A stretch of DNA of 64,000 nt from Cerrena zonata (GCA_038087015.1 JASBNA010000039.1:372001-436000), one strand, 5' to 3'; shown: positions 48,790-61,424, numbered from the stretch's first letter. Numbers and translations are program-made. Notes: a model not told the origin generated them from the letters alone.

Positions 48790-51700
48790 TCACTGAATGG
48801 AAGCGTATGTTTGCATGATCATGCGCATTGCCTAAAGGGTATTTTAAGGACATGCTGCTTCCGGACAATTTCGTAAACTTACATGATCACGTTGGATGGG
48901 AGCGACCTTGACGGCTGCGTCTGCGGAAGATCTCGTACTGGCAGTCTTCAAAGTGGTATTATCCGCCTGAGAGTGATGTGTACGTTAGATCGTAGAATTT
49001 AAGTTGGAGAACAACACTGACGGATTTGATCTTCGATCTTGCATCATCCAGACTGTCAGCGGTACTCCAAATATCAATATTCCTTCGTGTCTCATCCGAA
49101 TCGACGTAAGAGTCATTGATGTGCAGACAATCAATTTGCACATTGTCATCGTTGAGTTCCTTGCAGAGACGATCGGCACATTCATGGACTGACATTCGGT
49201 TAGCCATAAGGTTGGTTGTAATCCTTGCTTTAACATTGCTAAGGACCCCATTGAGGGCAACCGTCTCGAGAGCCGAGCCAAGGATGTAATCGGGCAGTTT
49301 ACTTGCATCGCTCAAGGGTAGCACTCGGCCGCTATGAATCAGTCAGACGTGAGACGCAGGAACCATAGCGGCGTTTGACCTACCCAGTCACCTGGGCTCG
49401 TGCCCTATAAAATGAAGACGCATACTGAATATTATAATTAGTCGAGACTCATTGCGATTGAATTAGGGTGCAAACCTTGTATTCCTTCGTCAGTGTCGGC
49501 TCACAAGTGATTACGTGCTAAACCTCATGTCGTTAATGTCAGTGTAGCTAGAATGGAAGACAACGTACAAGCACGATTCCCTTCTGAGCCATATCCTTTG
49601 TATGCTTGATAGGGTCTTGTTCTGTATGACACCGTTAGCAAAATAATTGCCATGATTAACGATAATACATACTATCAGGCGTGCCTTGCGGGAAGCCATC
49701 ACCGCTTTCACCAATTGCGTGGGGAGGTGCATCGGTGATAAGGACGACCACTTTATGTGCATCCTCCCTCCATGGCATCTTCAAGGCATCGCCCATGGCA
49801 GCTGTCTGAGCCTCCGGACCGTCACCACCACCTTTGGGAATTAAGTCGGCGAGTTTGCTCTTGATGATATTTACGTTCGGGGTAAAGTCATGCGTTTCCG
49901 TCAACATGGAATAATCTTCCGGCTCGTAATCACGGAATGCGACGAGACCGAATCGTAATTTGTCTTTATCGATCTTGTTGGATGCGAGAAGCTTGTTGCA
50001 TATATTGACGATGCCGTCACGAGCGCTGTCGATATAGGGTCCTTGACTCCCTGTAGCATCTTGCAAGAAAACGATATCACTATATCACGATTTACATACA
50101 TTGGTTGAGCTAATATCTCGCGAGTAGGAAGGTCGAGTTCCTAAGAACTCACAGTGCTTTAGAAGTGGTTCCACCCCCACCAGGGCTACCATTCGCGATC
50201 TGTTGGATTGTGGGAATGGATGGGACAAAGAAGTATTCGCCACCACGAGACGTCACAAAGAAATCTTCTTTGAAAGTAGTGACCTCTTCACGTTTGGCAA
50301 CTCCGGTAACACGCAATGTTTCCCCGGCTTTGCTGGTGACGCGAAGGGTAACCTCTTTACCAGGAACGATGTCGTTGTCATCTTGAGAGGGCTGGATTGA
50401 ACTTTTCCCTTGAAGATTGACGTCGAAGATATCGCCCGGTCCTCCGAGAATGGGGTCTTGTCCTTTTTATACACGATTCAGCAATGCCGACGAACCGTTT
50501 TACTGAGATGGAACGTACCGTGCCTCGTTGGGATCAGACTGGTAGAAGGGAAATAATTATTTCCCGCAAACTCTGTGGTCTGACGGAAGAACCCATTCGT
50601 GATGCTCGAACTGTAACAAACAAATGCGAGACCTCGGTTGGGATCAGTGGGCGCATCCTTGTACTATAATACAAGTTACATGTTAGGACAATTCATATTG
50701 GAAAGGCGACACCACAAACCTCTTTGCCGTAGGGCATACCACCACGTACAACGAGGGCAGATTCCAAGAACTTTTTGTCGACATATGGGTCAAGGTTACG
50801 TGGTGCAGTTTTGCGAGTGTGGGCGACGAAAGGACAACGTATGTCACTGGGACCAGTCTGGTTCTCTACGGTATAGTCGAAGTTATTGACTTTGTCAGGG
50901 TCATCTGCAATACTCGTGCTATCGCGATAAGGGGATAGCGCAACGGGACAACCCTGTCGGATTGTAAGAAAGATGTCAGTACGAAACAAACCCATTATAA
51001 AATAAGAAACGAACAGATTTCCATCGTCCAATCATCCTTGCACCCCATAAGTCTGCACCCTCTTGGGGCGTGAGATCTTTGCCGACAGTACCAGGAGGCC
51101 AGAAACCCTTCCAACGATCGGAGTTCTGTTTGCAGTAATCCTCGAATCCCTTCACATCCTGCTCGAGCTTACGGAATACCATAAGACTACCGTCTTTAGT
51201 CCACGCAGGTCGCTTGGCCACCTTAGGGTCGGTGCTGTCGAAGACAGAATCACCCTTGTACCCCATGATGATGACACCAGGGTCGCATTGAAGTTGTCCC
51301 GTGCGAGGTTCTGTGAGACCTCTGAGACGAAACTGAGTTAATGACATACTCAAACCTCAATAACGATAGAGAAAACTTACCGGATAGAGGGCTGAGAGAC
51401 ACCGTCCTTGTATCCGAAATGTTCGTGACCTTTATTCTCACCAGGTCGTCGATCGGCATCGATATTCCTGAATTTACTGACTCCTTCGCCGAAAATACCT
51501 TTGATATCTCTTGATTTTTGAGAGCGTTGTTTAGCATCTGTATATAATGTGTTGAAGAATATTAATATTTTGTGGATCCGTGACAGAACAGTTTACCTGG
51601 TGCAGCTATGACAAAGACACCATGGACAGTACCGCTATCAAAGATAGCGTCCCATTGGCGTCCATCGCCCAGTATAGGCTTGTCTCTTCGCATGGATCCT

Positions 51701-52213
51701 CCATCGAAGCGTTCGTCTCCAACAGAGTCAGACCATCCGAGTTTGTTGAGACCCGCACGACTGAACCCGATTTGAGATTGTACTACGTTTGCAATCTCAC
51801 CTCGCTCCTTGGCTGCAGAGATGGTTACGAGGTTATCGGTTACCTCTTTCGATGAGGTTGGGTTGTATTGTTTCAAGGCCGCTTTGAATTTGGCCGCGTC
51901 ATCGATCCAGAAAAACAAGAAAGACTCAGCAACCTATGACAAGTCAAGTAATAGGATGAGATAGTCAGAACCAGTTGTAGCGCAAATAGAAAATAAGGAG
52001 CCTAACCTTCGGGAATAAGATGTAGACGTCACCCTGGACGTTTGCGGGATCAGGAAGGTCTTCCTCAGCTCTGAAACTGTCCTCAGCTTTGAACCTGGCG
52101 GTTCTGGCAGCAGCGAATTGTAGATTTTGTCGTAATTGAGGAGTTGGTCCACGGATACGTGGAATAATTGTCCTGTTCCTCAAGTTCTTTAGGGTAGGTG
52201 GTAAGTCTGCCAT
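48790..52213 (-). CDS. DyP-type peroxidase fused to a vWA domain
   Basis: One spliced gene from ATG 52213 (MADLPPTLKNLRNRT) to a stop at 48790, about 860 residues. The DyP part (about 50-550) has DPANVQGDVYILFPK, the signature HFGYKDGVSQP (GxxDG; catalytic Asp near 227), CPFVAHTRKTAPRN (proximal heme His near 380) and GGMPYG. A short Gly/Ser linker (GSPGGGGTTSK) leads without a stop into a vWA domain: DIVFLQDATGSQG (MIDAS DxTGS, near 573), LRFGLVAFRDYEPED, GGGDGPEAQTAAMGDAL and VVVLITDAPPHAIGE. The tail (SVHECADRLCKEL, DETRRNIDIW, last exon MIMQTYASIQ) is of the kind found behind fungal vWA domains. DyPs use H2O2 and heme to oxidise dyes, phenols and possibly lignin units; vWA domains bind protein partners through a metal ion. 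No signal peptide. The fusion is unusual. Confidence 0.88.
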
Positions 52214-53474
52214 TGTGAGCGGAGAATGGTAGAAATTATCGATGTTCTACCGTTAATTGACTGTCATTAAATATACACGGCACGACAACAAGGAGGTCAT
52301 GAGTCTCGTAGCTGCTGATAGTGATATCGTCTTGCTGTCTCGGGTGTATTCTTGGGCCGATATTCTAGTCTCTATCAAGCAGATCAATAGAGATTTCAGG
52401 GTACTCGTTGTACACGCAAGCCGTAGAAGCATCAAAGTCATGTTCAGTTGACGTCGGTTGACAGCAGCATGGATTCGTCTATAAACTCTCTTTGACAAGC
52501 ATTATCCAGGAATGTAGTCAGATTGTTGATAAACGTGCCCTCGGGGACAGTCATTACGCAGAGGCTATGCGCACAAGTCAATATAAATCACGATGCGGAG
52601 CAAACCATTGACAGGAGGCATGGGCGATATATACCAGACACGACTCTTGGAACATTCATCATGCAAAAGGGGACACTAAGAATATAGAATGTGCATGTTG
52701 CTCGACTAAATGCCGAGGGTGCGAGTCGTAGATAGTAGGATTCGAACTTGAAGTGTGAAAGTCATTGAGAGTTCATCATAGTTCGGATGATCTCGTCACT
52801 TGCCGACATAGACGCTCTCAGGTGGGTTTGTCGTTTACAAAATTATAGTACAAACATGCATCGTACTCGTACTTCACATATTGGCCTGTCTCTCTCTACT
52901 GCTAATGTGGTGGCACTGACTTCCGGCAGTATGCATAGTATGTTGAGCCCTTTCAGTGGCACCAAACTTTTGAGCAGATCTGCTGATCGAATGAGCCTAC
53001 CCCGATCGCGACTCACTGCTTGAAAGCAAGACTCCTCAGAGGATATAGTTTACTTCTCAATGGAGATACCATGATCATCGGTCTGGCCTTTTTACGCCCT
53101 GTTCTGAGTGCTCTCTAGGAACTGTCATAACCAAATGGCGAAGCTGGATTGATAGTAGTAATGGTTATACTCCCCCGTATTCCTAGTACGTCATTGTTAA
53201 TTCTCAGGCCATTCACGAGGTGGAATATTGACACTTATATTGCCTTCATTGACAGCCTCCTCGAATGCAGAAGGTCGGAATCTTCTGTCCCATGACTGAT
53301 GGCTAATTCATTATTTAGGGAAAGCCCCTCAGAAGTCGATAGTAAACACACCGATGTGATGAACAATGACAGTCGGATGTCACAGATACCATCATGCATG
53401 GAACGACTGTGAAGTGTTCCTTTCACGTTCATCCCGCGCGAGAGTGCACAATCATGAAAGCCATCTCCATGGCG
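52214..53474. other. Divergent intergenic region of the redox cluster
   Basis: Separates the minus-strand DyP-vWA gene from the plus-strand GMC gene. A TATATTTA element at 52267-52274 (minus strand) serves the DyP side. No gene is supported inside. Confidence 0.5.
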
Positions 53475-53480
53475 TATAAA
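53475..53480 (+). promoter_or_regulatory. TATA box of the GMC oxidoreductase
   Basis: TATAAA 70 bp before the ATG at 53545. Confidence 0.6.
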
Positions 53481-53544
53481 GGGCGCAACTGAGGGCGCAG
53501 ATCCCAACACTTCGAGAAATCGTTGATTCCTCTATCAACTCAGA

Positions 53545-56118
53545 ATGCCCTTCCAATCAACGGTCTCGTCTGACGGCGAGTATAACATCAAGCTGCTATA
53601 TTCTGATCAATACGTCGAGTACGATTCCGGCAAGGGAACTTGGATCAAACTTGCAAGTCCCAATCCAGACAGCGACAAGCAAAAGGTATTGTTTCAAACA
53701 CCCGTTATGCCGTAACTCCAGTACTAATCAATCGTTGTGTATAGTTCAAGCTTGTCGGTCAAGGCTCAAATACCTACGCAATCACCTCATGTTACGACGA
53801 GAGCAATCTGTGCGTGTATCGTACAGATCAGACCTACCGAGGTCACGGTTATGCCCGAGGCTCTGATAATGCTTCCGATCCTTGGGTTCTTGTACAAGGA
53901 ACTTCCTCTGGGAAACAATTTGCTAAGTAAGCAAGATTATTCATTCATTGCTCATTTTTGACAAAATTCTTCCACTAGAATAAAAAAGCAAGGCAACGAC
54001 AAGAACGATGTATGGGACAGTGCCTACGATGACAAATGCGTACGGCGTTTTCTTTCGTTTCATTCACATTCAGTCTTTGATCAGGTTATATCGAACATAG
54101 GTACACATGTGGCCAGATGCTAATGTAAGTATAGAACACCTCAACAAGTCCATTGAGATATTGACTCCAATTTAGGATCGCCCAAACCAGAGGTTTGTCT
54201 TCCAGAAAGTTGGAAGTGACCCTGGGCCTCCCACACCTACACCCCCTCGTCCCTCAAAAGAGAAGACATTCCAGAACTCGTTCTTTTGTCTCGGTGTTGA
54301 AGAAGCCAAACGTCTTGGGCCGTACGATATCATCGTTATAGGAAGTGGGATCGGAGGCGGAATTATTGCTGCCGATCTCTTCGACACCAACTCCATGCTT
54401 GGAAAGAATGCGAAGAATGTCCTTGTCATCGAGAAAGGCGATCTCGTATTCCACTCCCACTGTCTTAACGCTGCCCGTCCCAGTGGTCTCGGCGAAGATC
54501 GTGGTCAACAGAATGACACGTTCTTCGCCGAGTTCCGTGAGGACTACAATTACAGTTCCAACATGAACAGGAAGGATTGGAAGGGTGGGCCGATGTTCTG
54601 TCTTGGCGGTCGTAGCGCTGCTTGGGGTCTTTTTGCTCCTCGTATCCACGATGAAGTTCTCAAGAAGGAATTCCCTCCTAATGTCAAAGACGACCTTCTT
54701 TGGACATATTACACGGAGGCTGAGAAGCTCATGACGCTTTCACAACCGGAGACTCAGACCATCCACCAAGGTCTTATGGAGCGTCTCAACATTGAAGCCA
54801 AGCCCGCCGTCCAGTGGCAGTGGGGCCGTATCGCTAGTGAATTCCGCGATCCTAAGAACTTCGACTTCGCCGATGGTGCCTATAGCACTATTGATCGCCT
54901 GCTCGAGATTGCTATGAGCAAGCCTTTGGATGCTAATGGTAAACTCAGGGAGCATGATAATTTCAAACAGCTCTTGAGTACGGAAGTACGGAATCTGGAA
55001 TGGGATACTGCCAACTCTAAACGCGTCAGGGGGGTTCGAGTTCGCACTCAGGATGGCAAAGAAGACGTTATCGAGATCAAGTTTGGAGGACAGGTTGTTC
55101 TCGCTGCGGGTACAGTTTACTCCGCGGCCATTCTTCTTCGTAGTGGTGTCGACCTCAAGTCCAGAGGTGGCCTTCATGTCACCGATCACGACATCTTCTT
55201 CCGAGCCTTACCTTTCGAGTACAAAGACCCTGCCAACAGAGCACGCATTGGTGCGATGAAACTTCAGACCTACGTTCGAACCTCGAACGAAGAAGTCACT
55301 CTTGCGAATATGTCCATTGATGCGTCGTCCTTCCTTCCTCGCCGAGACATGCAGCTCAACGATTACCCGAAATGGATCATCAGTTTCATTCGTCAGACCC
55401 GCCTCAATCCCAGCAACAACATCGAAATGGTTGGCGGCGAACCCGTTGTCACTATCAACCGTGAAAAGAAGTTCGATATGACCGATCCTACCATTCAGGA
55501 GCTCAAGATTCTCACCGACCACGCTACAGATACTATGCAGGTTCGTACCTTTTGTCGTTCAACTCCCATACTATTATCTGACATGGCATTTACTTGCAGA
55601 AGGTTCTCAAAATCAGGTTCCTCGAAGATCCCGCCCTTCGTGGCAGCGAGTACTTCAAGACTCTCGAAATCGGCGGCGTCGCTCATGAACTGGGCACCAT
55701 TCCCATGAAAAATGCATCTAATGCCCCTTCTGAACAGTACTGTCTGGACGAAAACCTTCAGCTCGTTGGCTACCAGGGTGTCTTCGTTTGCGACCTTTCC
55801 ATCTTCCCAATGTCACCCGAAGTCAACCCTACTCTTACCCTCGCCGCACTGGCATTACGATTGTCGCGCCAGATCCTCCATCCTCGTCTCATCATCTATC
55901 AACCGGGTGGTAATATCACTCCCGACAAGGCAGATCGTGACTCTGTATATGTTATCAACCAGACGGGTGTGAAGCAGAAGGTATACTTGAGCAACCGTGC
56001 TGGTGTATACAATGGCGGAGAGGAAAAGACGGTCGTGCTAGGGCCTGGTGACTCGCAATCCTGGAAGAGGCAGGGTGGCGTTGCCGAAACACTCTCCGTC
56101 TTTCAAACTCAAATATAA
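53545..56118 (+). CDS. GMC oxidoreductase with N-terminal beta-trefoil domain
   Basis: Exons 53545-53685, 53745-53926, 53979-54039, 54101-54124, 54176-55540 and 55600-56118 (763 residues). Residues about 1-160 look like a ricin-B-type beta-trefoil: three repeats with aromatic/Gln endings (KQKFKLVGQG, DPWVLVQGTS, NQRFVFQKVG), perhaps for carbohydrate binding. After a Pro-rich linker the FAD Rossmann motif IIVIGSGIGGGIIAADL (about 195) begins the GMC fold; GGRSAAWG, QVVLAAGTVYSAAIL, the catalytic-His segment GGVAHELGTIPMKN and NPTLTLAALALRLS complete it. GMC oxidases oxidise alcohols or sugars and usually give H2O2. About 100 extra residues follow the GMC end. No signal peptide. It is divergent from DyP-vWA and upstream of a P450. 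The last codons may be frameshifted. Confidence 0.87.
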
Positions 56119-56329
56119 TAGCCAGACGGAGTTCAACGACCAGCCGTCTGTCCTGGTCGCAAATCCCGGCGTGATCACTCCTCTTCTGTAACTGTTGTTA
56201 GGATTAGCCTGGGTGGATATTCGTGTACGTTATGCAGTTGTCGACTTTCATTCAGAATTCGATCCGATGTACAAATACAATGTGTTATATATATTTCATG
56301 ATTTCGTCGGGGATGGAGGGATTTGTCCA

Positions 56330-58709
56330 TCATAATTCGGAGTCACCATTATCAGGCGTACCCTGGAGCATTTCGACTTTCAAAGGAAGTTCTTGTTTCG
56401 ATGAATGCTTGCCAATGGTTGGGTACCTGACTGCAGCAAGATTCCAAACCACTTCACTAGATTTCTTCGAAGGAGAAAACCGGAACGATTGAAGCAGAAT
56501 GTTCAGCACGACCTCTGTAGATTAGACGATACGAGTTTTAGAAAGCGTTATGGTAAGACAATCTGACATACTTGTTTCCAGTTGGGAGAACTTGAATCCG
56601 CTGTTGACGAAGAATGAGTAAGTTCACAGCTATTTGCTTGGTGGCTACATACAGACAGGATCTCCCGCCACCCAGGAACGTCATCCTGTAAATCAAAACA
56701 ATATATGAGTGACTGAAATCGATTAAAATATTTACGTTCGAACAGAGACCCACTGATTGGAGTAGACACCTGGTAAATGAGCTTCTTCGAGTGTTTTAGG
56801 CAAAGGAGCGAGCCATCTATCAGGTTTCCATTCCTTCACATCCTCTCCCCAAAGCTGCATATTATGGTTGCATGCTCGAATTGCAATGAAAACAGTCGTA
56901 TCCTTCGGCACAGCTATTTCTGAAATGTGCTTGCCGTCAACCCCTTGCAGAGGCTGAGAGAGAGGCATGATAATATCCCTCCGAGTCCTGAATGATATTA
57001 GTTGGCACACTCGTGTATGAAGTATGTATTGACTCACTCTCGTATCATGGTACTGAATGGTGGATACCTAAAAGCATATGGTAAGATAAATACTTCTGAG
57101 GAAGGTATCTTGGCTTACAATCTTAAAGTCTCCCTACAAATAGCGTCCATGTAAGGAAGAGAAACAAGCGTATCATACGGTATGTCGCCGTCACATTCCT
57201 GACATGCTTGCATTATTTCTGCGCGTAGTTTTTCTTGGACTTCAGGGTGGAAGCCAAGCAATTCAATGATTTGGGTCAAGGAACTCGAAGTTGTATCCGT
57301 AGCTGCGAGAATCAAAAACCTGCAAACGCGATCAACTAGTGTATGTAAAGCACTATCCACACGAAGAATACGTACGACATCTGAGAGATAAATTCAGCAT
57401 CAGGAATACGCTCTCCCGTTGTAGCTTCCGTGTTTGCACGAACTACGGGAATATCAAGTCATATTTTAATGATGAAAAGAGGGTCACATACGGAGTACAC
57501 TCAAGAGATCCTTCCCTTCGCCGACTTGTTTTATAACTATTTCCTCGCCTGCTCGTAGGGCATCCTTTTTCATATTGAACACAACAGTTGCGTGGTGTGC
57601 AATCGTATCACTGATGTTCTTCATACGTTGGACTCGTCTTGATGGAGTGTGATCTACGACCCAACGTTGCCATGATACAGGAACAAGATTAAGCAAGGGT
57701 TGAAACCGATACCAAATAAGTCGAGCGAACGACAAAGAGAAGAAGGCTGGGCTGCAATTACTGGTGAGTAATTTGACCGGTGTAGAATCGATTGATAATG
57801 ATTGAGACTGACACGAATTCTTTCAAAGCAACTGCATACTCATTGGGACGTTCTTCAATCAAAGGGTCAAAGGAGTATCCTAAGCCACCTTGACCAATCA
57901 ATTCAAGAGAACATCGATGCATCCACGCAAGGACGTCTATTTCGTCGGCTCCTTCTTCAATTTTATTCTTCATAGCATCTCGTAGCTGCAATAGACGTGA
58001 TGAGAATCTACTGATTTTTCGCTCCAAAGAAGGCTTACAGTATGTACAACACGATAGAAAATAGGTGTCATCCGTTTCATGTGGGACACAGAGAATGCGG
58101 GATTCAATGTTTTACGTTGTTGCTTATGATGTTCCCCTGACGATACTCTTGTCAATATATACGGTAGATTATCACAAGTGAATACTCAGGCTACCAGTCG
58201 TGCTCAGCAGAGTCGACCCAATAACCGCATGAAAAGATCTATCAACGATATCACATTAGAGCTTTATCCTTACAAAACAACTTCCCGCGACTTACTCAGC
58301 TGTAAAACCGGATTGTTCATACGTGTCTTGATCCTTCAGAACAACATGCTGCAAAGCTTTAGGGTCGAACACAAACAAAATCTTGCGCTGAAAATTCCAT
58401 ATAATTAGCGTGCTAAACACAACATGTAAAACCATTTTACTCCTATGGGTCCCGTAAGTTTCACCACAGAACCGTATCTCTCTCCCAGTTCATCCATGAA
58501 GTCCCAACCATAACGATCGAACAGTCGAGCGATGTTTCCTGAGGTAGTGCTATTAGCAGACGAACAGTTCATATATTTGCGAACTCACCTTTGATGAACG
58601 ATTGGCTCGGTGGGCCAGGAATATTGTCCAAGGTCGAATGAGAGAATATTCGACGAAATACTCTACTTATTGCCCAGAGCGCCAGCAGGGCTAGAGTAAA
58701 TGAGAACAT
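56330..58709 (-). CDS. Cytochrome P450
   Basis: The ATG at 58709 starts MFSFTLALLALWAISRVF, an N-terminal ER anchor, followed by the proline-rich DNIPGPPSQS hinge. Conserved parts: HKQQRKTLNPAFSVSHMK (C-helix WxxxR region), LILAATDTTSSSLTQII (I-helix AATDTT), MDAICRETLRLYPP (K-helix ExxR), KEWKPDRWL (PERF region) and, after splicing, TFLGGGRSCLGFKFSQLE (heme loop FxxGxRxCxG). The last exons, ending at 56330, give LPLKVEMLQGT, as in many fungal P450s. About 540 residues, anchored at the ER and needing a P450 reductase. It resembles Agaricomycete P450s of the CYP5144/CYP3-like type, but I cannot name a subfamily. Tail-to-tail with the GMC gene. Confidence 0.88.
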
Positions 58710-58780
58710 GGCTGCAAGAGATGACCCGTCGGTAGAGAGCTGAAGGGTGGGAGACTCAAGCGACTTCAGGATAGCAAGGA

Positions 58781-58790
58781 CTATATATAG
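58781..58790 (-). promoter_or_regulatory. TATA box of the P450 gene
   Basis: The self-complementary CTATATATAG lies about 75 bp before the ATG at 58709 on the minus strand. Confidence 0.55.
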
Positions 58791-59443
58791 TCACCATGTA
58801 AAGCAAGGTTTCATTTCTGGATAGTCAGTTGCCGGCGCATTATTTCCCAGTCAAAGCGTATCATAATACGAAACCCTAACTCACCCACCGGAAATGAAAC
58901 CCAAGGAACACAAGTCATCAGAACATCGACGCAGCGGATAAAGTGATGAACCCATTCACTTGACCCACATCGACGATCTCCCCAAAAGCATCGTGTCTGT
59001 CGGCTGTGATCATCTGTCAAGACTCGTAATATTCTGGTAAACAGACTAGAGCTCGTAGAACGTAGTTCTCACGATAGTATCACACGAAAGAACCGTACCA
59101 TACAACAACCTTGCATTGGCCTAATAAATCATGTCGAATTTGCAACAGATAATGATGCAAGTGTACGGAACTCAGGCCATTTGTGCGCTGCATTGCTTGA
59201 CCATCCGCATAGCCTATCGCAATATCTTAGATGTGGTATCGTACATGAGTATTAAAGATACGGACCTGTTCTTTCTTAGTTGGACCTTTGGTGATGGACG
59301 GCTCGGCAGCGTTGGCAGGCTGTAGATGTGAGCCATCAACCTGTAAATGAAAAAGATCGTCGTACAGTATGTATGAAGACAATATCACTGGATATTGACA
59401 GGAATACTATTACATGATTGGACATGGAAAAGTTGCAAGAGAC
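58791..59443. other. Interval between the P450 and DyP 2
   Basis: This is where a vWA domain would be coded if DyP 2 had kept one. I read the minus strand in all frames and saw no MIDAS motif or other vWA block. No other gene supported. Confidence 0.5.
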
Positions 59444-61424
59444 CTAGGGATCCTTGGATCGAGTAGTACCACTTGCGAACTCTCTCATTGTATCGATGGA
59501 TGGCACAAAGAAATATTCACCACCTCGAGAGGTAACAAAAAAGTCCTCCTTAAAACTCAAATCCTCCTTCTTGACAAAGCCGCTAACACGCACGTCCTGA
59601 CCGGCCTTGCTCGTTATACGAAGGGTGGCCTCCCTGTCAATGACGAGGTCCTCATTTTTCTGATCGGGCTGAAGGGCACTTTTGCCAACCAAGGTAGTGT
59701 CAAAGAGGTCGCCCGGTCCACCCAGAATGGGATCCTGGCCTACGTTACAAGATGAGCGGAGTATTAGAAAAGTCCAACTTGTAACACATACCATGTCTCT
59801 CTGGCGTGAAAGTAGCATGCGGGAAGTAATTGTTGTTCGCGAAATCAACTGTTTGTCGATAGAAGCCATTTGTGATGCTAGAGCTATAGCAAACGAACGC
59901 CAGACCTCGATTCTGATCTTCAGGGGCAACATCATACTGTGTTCAATAAATTCGAACTAAGCATGATAAGAAGGTTTTAGTGAAAGAATAAGACCCACAT
60001 CTCTGCCGTAAGGCATTCCAGCACGGATGATTAAAGCGGACTCCAAGAATTTCTTATCCACGAAGGGATCTAAATTCCGAGGTGCAGTCTTGCGAGTATG
60101 AGCAACGAAAGGACAGCGTATCTGGCTGGGGAACGTCTCATACTGGACCGAATAATCGAAGTTGTTGACTTGGTCTAGGTTTCCTGCGATGTTTGGATTG
60201 TCTCGGTAAGGGGATAAATCAATCGGACATCCCTATGAAACAACATGTCAGCAATGTTGAATCAGGAATAATATGATGATTCCTACAGATTTCCATCTCC
60301 CTATCATCCTCGCACCCCAGAGGTCAGCTCCTTCGTTCTCGGTGAGGTCCTTGCCGACCGTGCCTGAAGGCCAGAAATCCTTCCACCGTGATGCATTCGT
60401 CTTACAATAATCTCTGAAACCTTTCACGTCTTGTTCAAGTTTGCGAAATACCATGAAGGTACCATCTTTGGTCCAGGCAGGGCGCTTGGGAACCTTTGGA
60501 TCCGTATTGTCAAAGACTGGATCACCTTTATAGCCCATAAGTATGACACCAGGGTCGCATTGAAGTTGACCCGTATGAGCTTCGGTAAGGCCACTAACAA
60601 ATAATACGTTAGCATTAGTATAGTTCACGCCAAGAACATACTACAGTCACTTACCGAATTGCAGGTTGAGAGACGCCATCACGATATCCAAAATGTTCGT
60701 GTTTATTATTCTCTCCAGTGCGACGGTCTGCATCAATCTGTCTGAAGCGACCGACGGCACTTCCGAACTGGCCTTTGATCGTTTGGGCTGCCTTAAAGCG
60801 TTGAGCAGCATCTATAACAAGATAGTCAGCAAGTCATGTTAAACACAAGAGGTCAATGGTTACCAGGTGCTGCTATGATAAATACACCATCCACGGTTCC
60901 TGAGTCAAAAATTGCGTCCCATTGGCGTCCATCACCTAAATCGGTTTTATCTCGGCGCATGGAACCACCATCGAAGCGAATGTCGCCGACAGCTTCAAGC
61001 CGCCCCAGCTTATTCAAACCGGCTCGACTAAAAGCAATTTGACTCTGTACTACGTTTGCAATTTGGCCCCTGCCTTTGGCGTCAGAGATAGCTTGCAGAT
61101 CACTCTCGACATCTGCAGATGAAGTTGGTTTATATTGCCTCAGGGCAGCCTTAAAACCATCTGCGTCGTCGATCCAGAAGAATAGAAATCCTTCTGCAAT
61201 CTAACAATATAAACTTAGTTCACTTTAATTAATTTAGAGTGTTGAAGACTAACCTTGGGGAAAAGGAGGTATACGTCCCCTTGCACATTTGCCGGATCGG
61301 GAAGAGGTTCCCCAATCTTAGCAATACGAGCTCGAAGAAAACCAGCAGTGTCAGGTGCTGGACGAGCACGAGGGAGAATAGAACGGCTTCTGAGGTTTTG
61401 CAATGGCACGGAAGTGGCAGACAT
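59444..61424 (-). CDS. DyP-type peroxidase 2 (no vWA domain)
   Basis: Paralogue of the DyP part of the gene at 48790-52213, with the same exon pattern. ATG 61424 (MSATSVPLQNLRSRS) is 44 bp from a TATA box. It has DPANVQGDVYLLFPK, HFGYRDGVSQP (GxxDG), RCPFVAHTRKTAPRNLDP (heme His) and GMPYGRD. The shared C-terminal part of the peroxidase (LRITSKAGQDVRVSGF, FFVTSRGGEYFFVPSI) is complete, and the protein ends FASGTTRSKDP with a TAG. This is the same linker point at which copy 1 continues into vWA. All catalytic residues I can place are kept, so it should be an active heme peroxidase of about 560 residues, cytosolic by lack of a signal peptide. Confidence 0.9.

Noticed and set aside
56600..56700. 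P450 seems to lack the Gly after the heme Cys (reads FLGGGRSCLYVATK in the open frame)
   Set aside because: A GTATGT...CAACAG intron directly after the Cys-Leu codons restores FLGGGRSCLGFKF, so the heme loop is normal.
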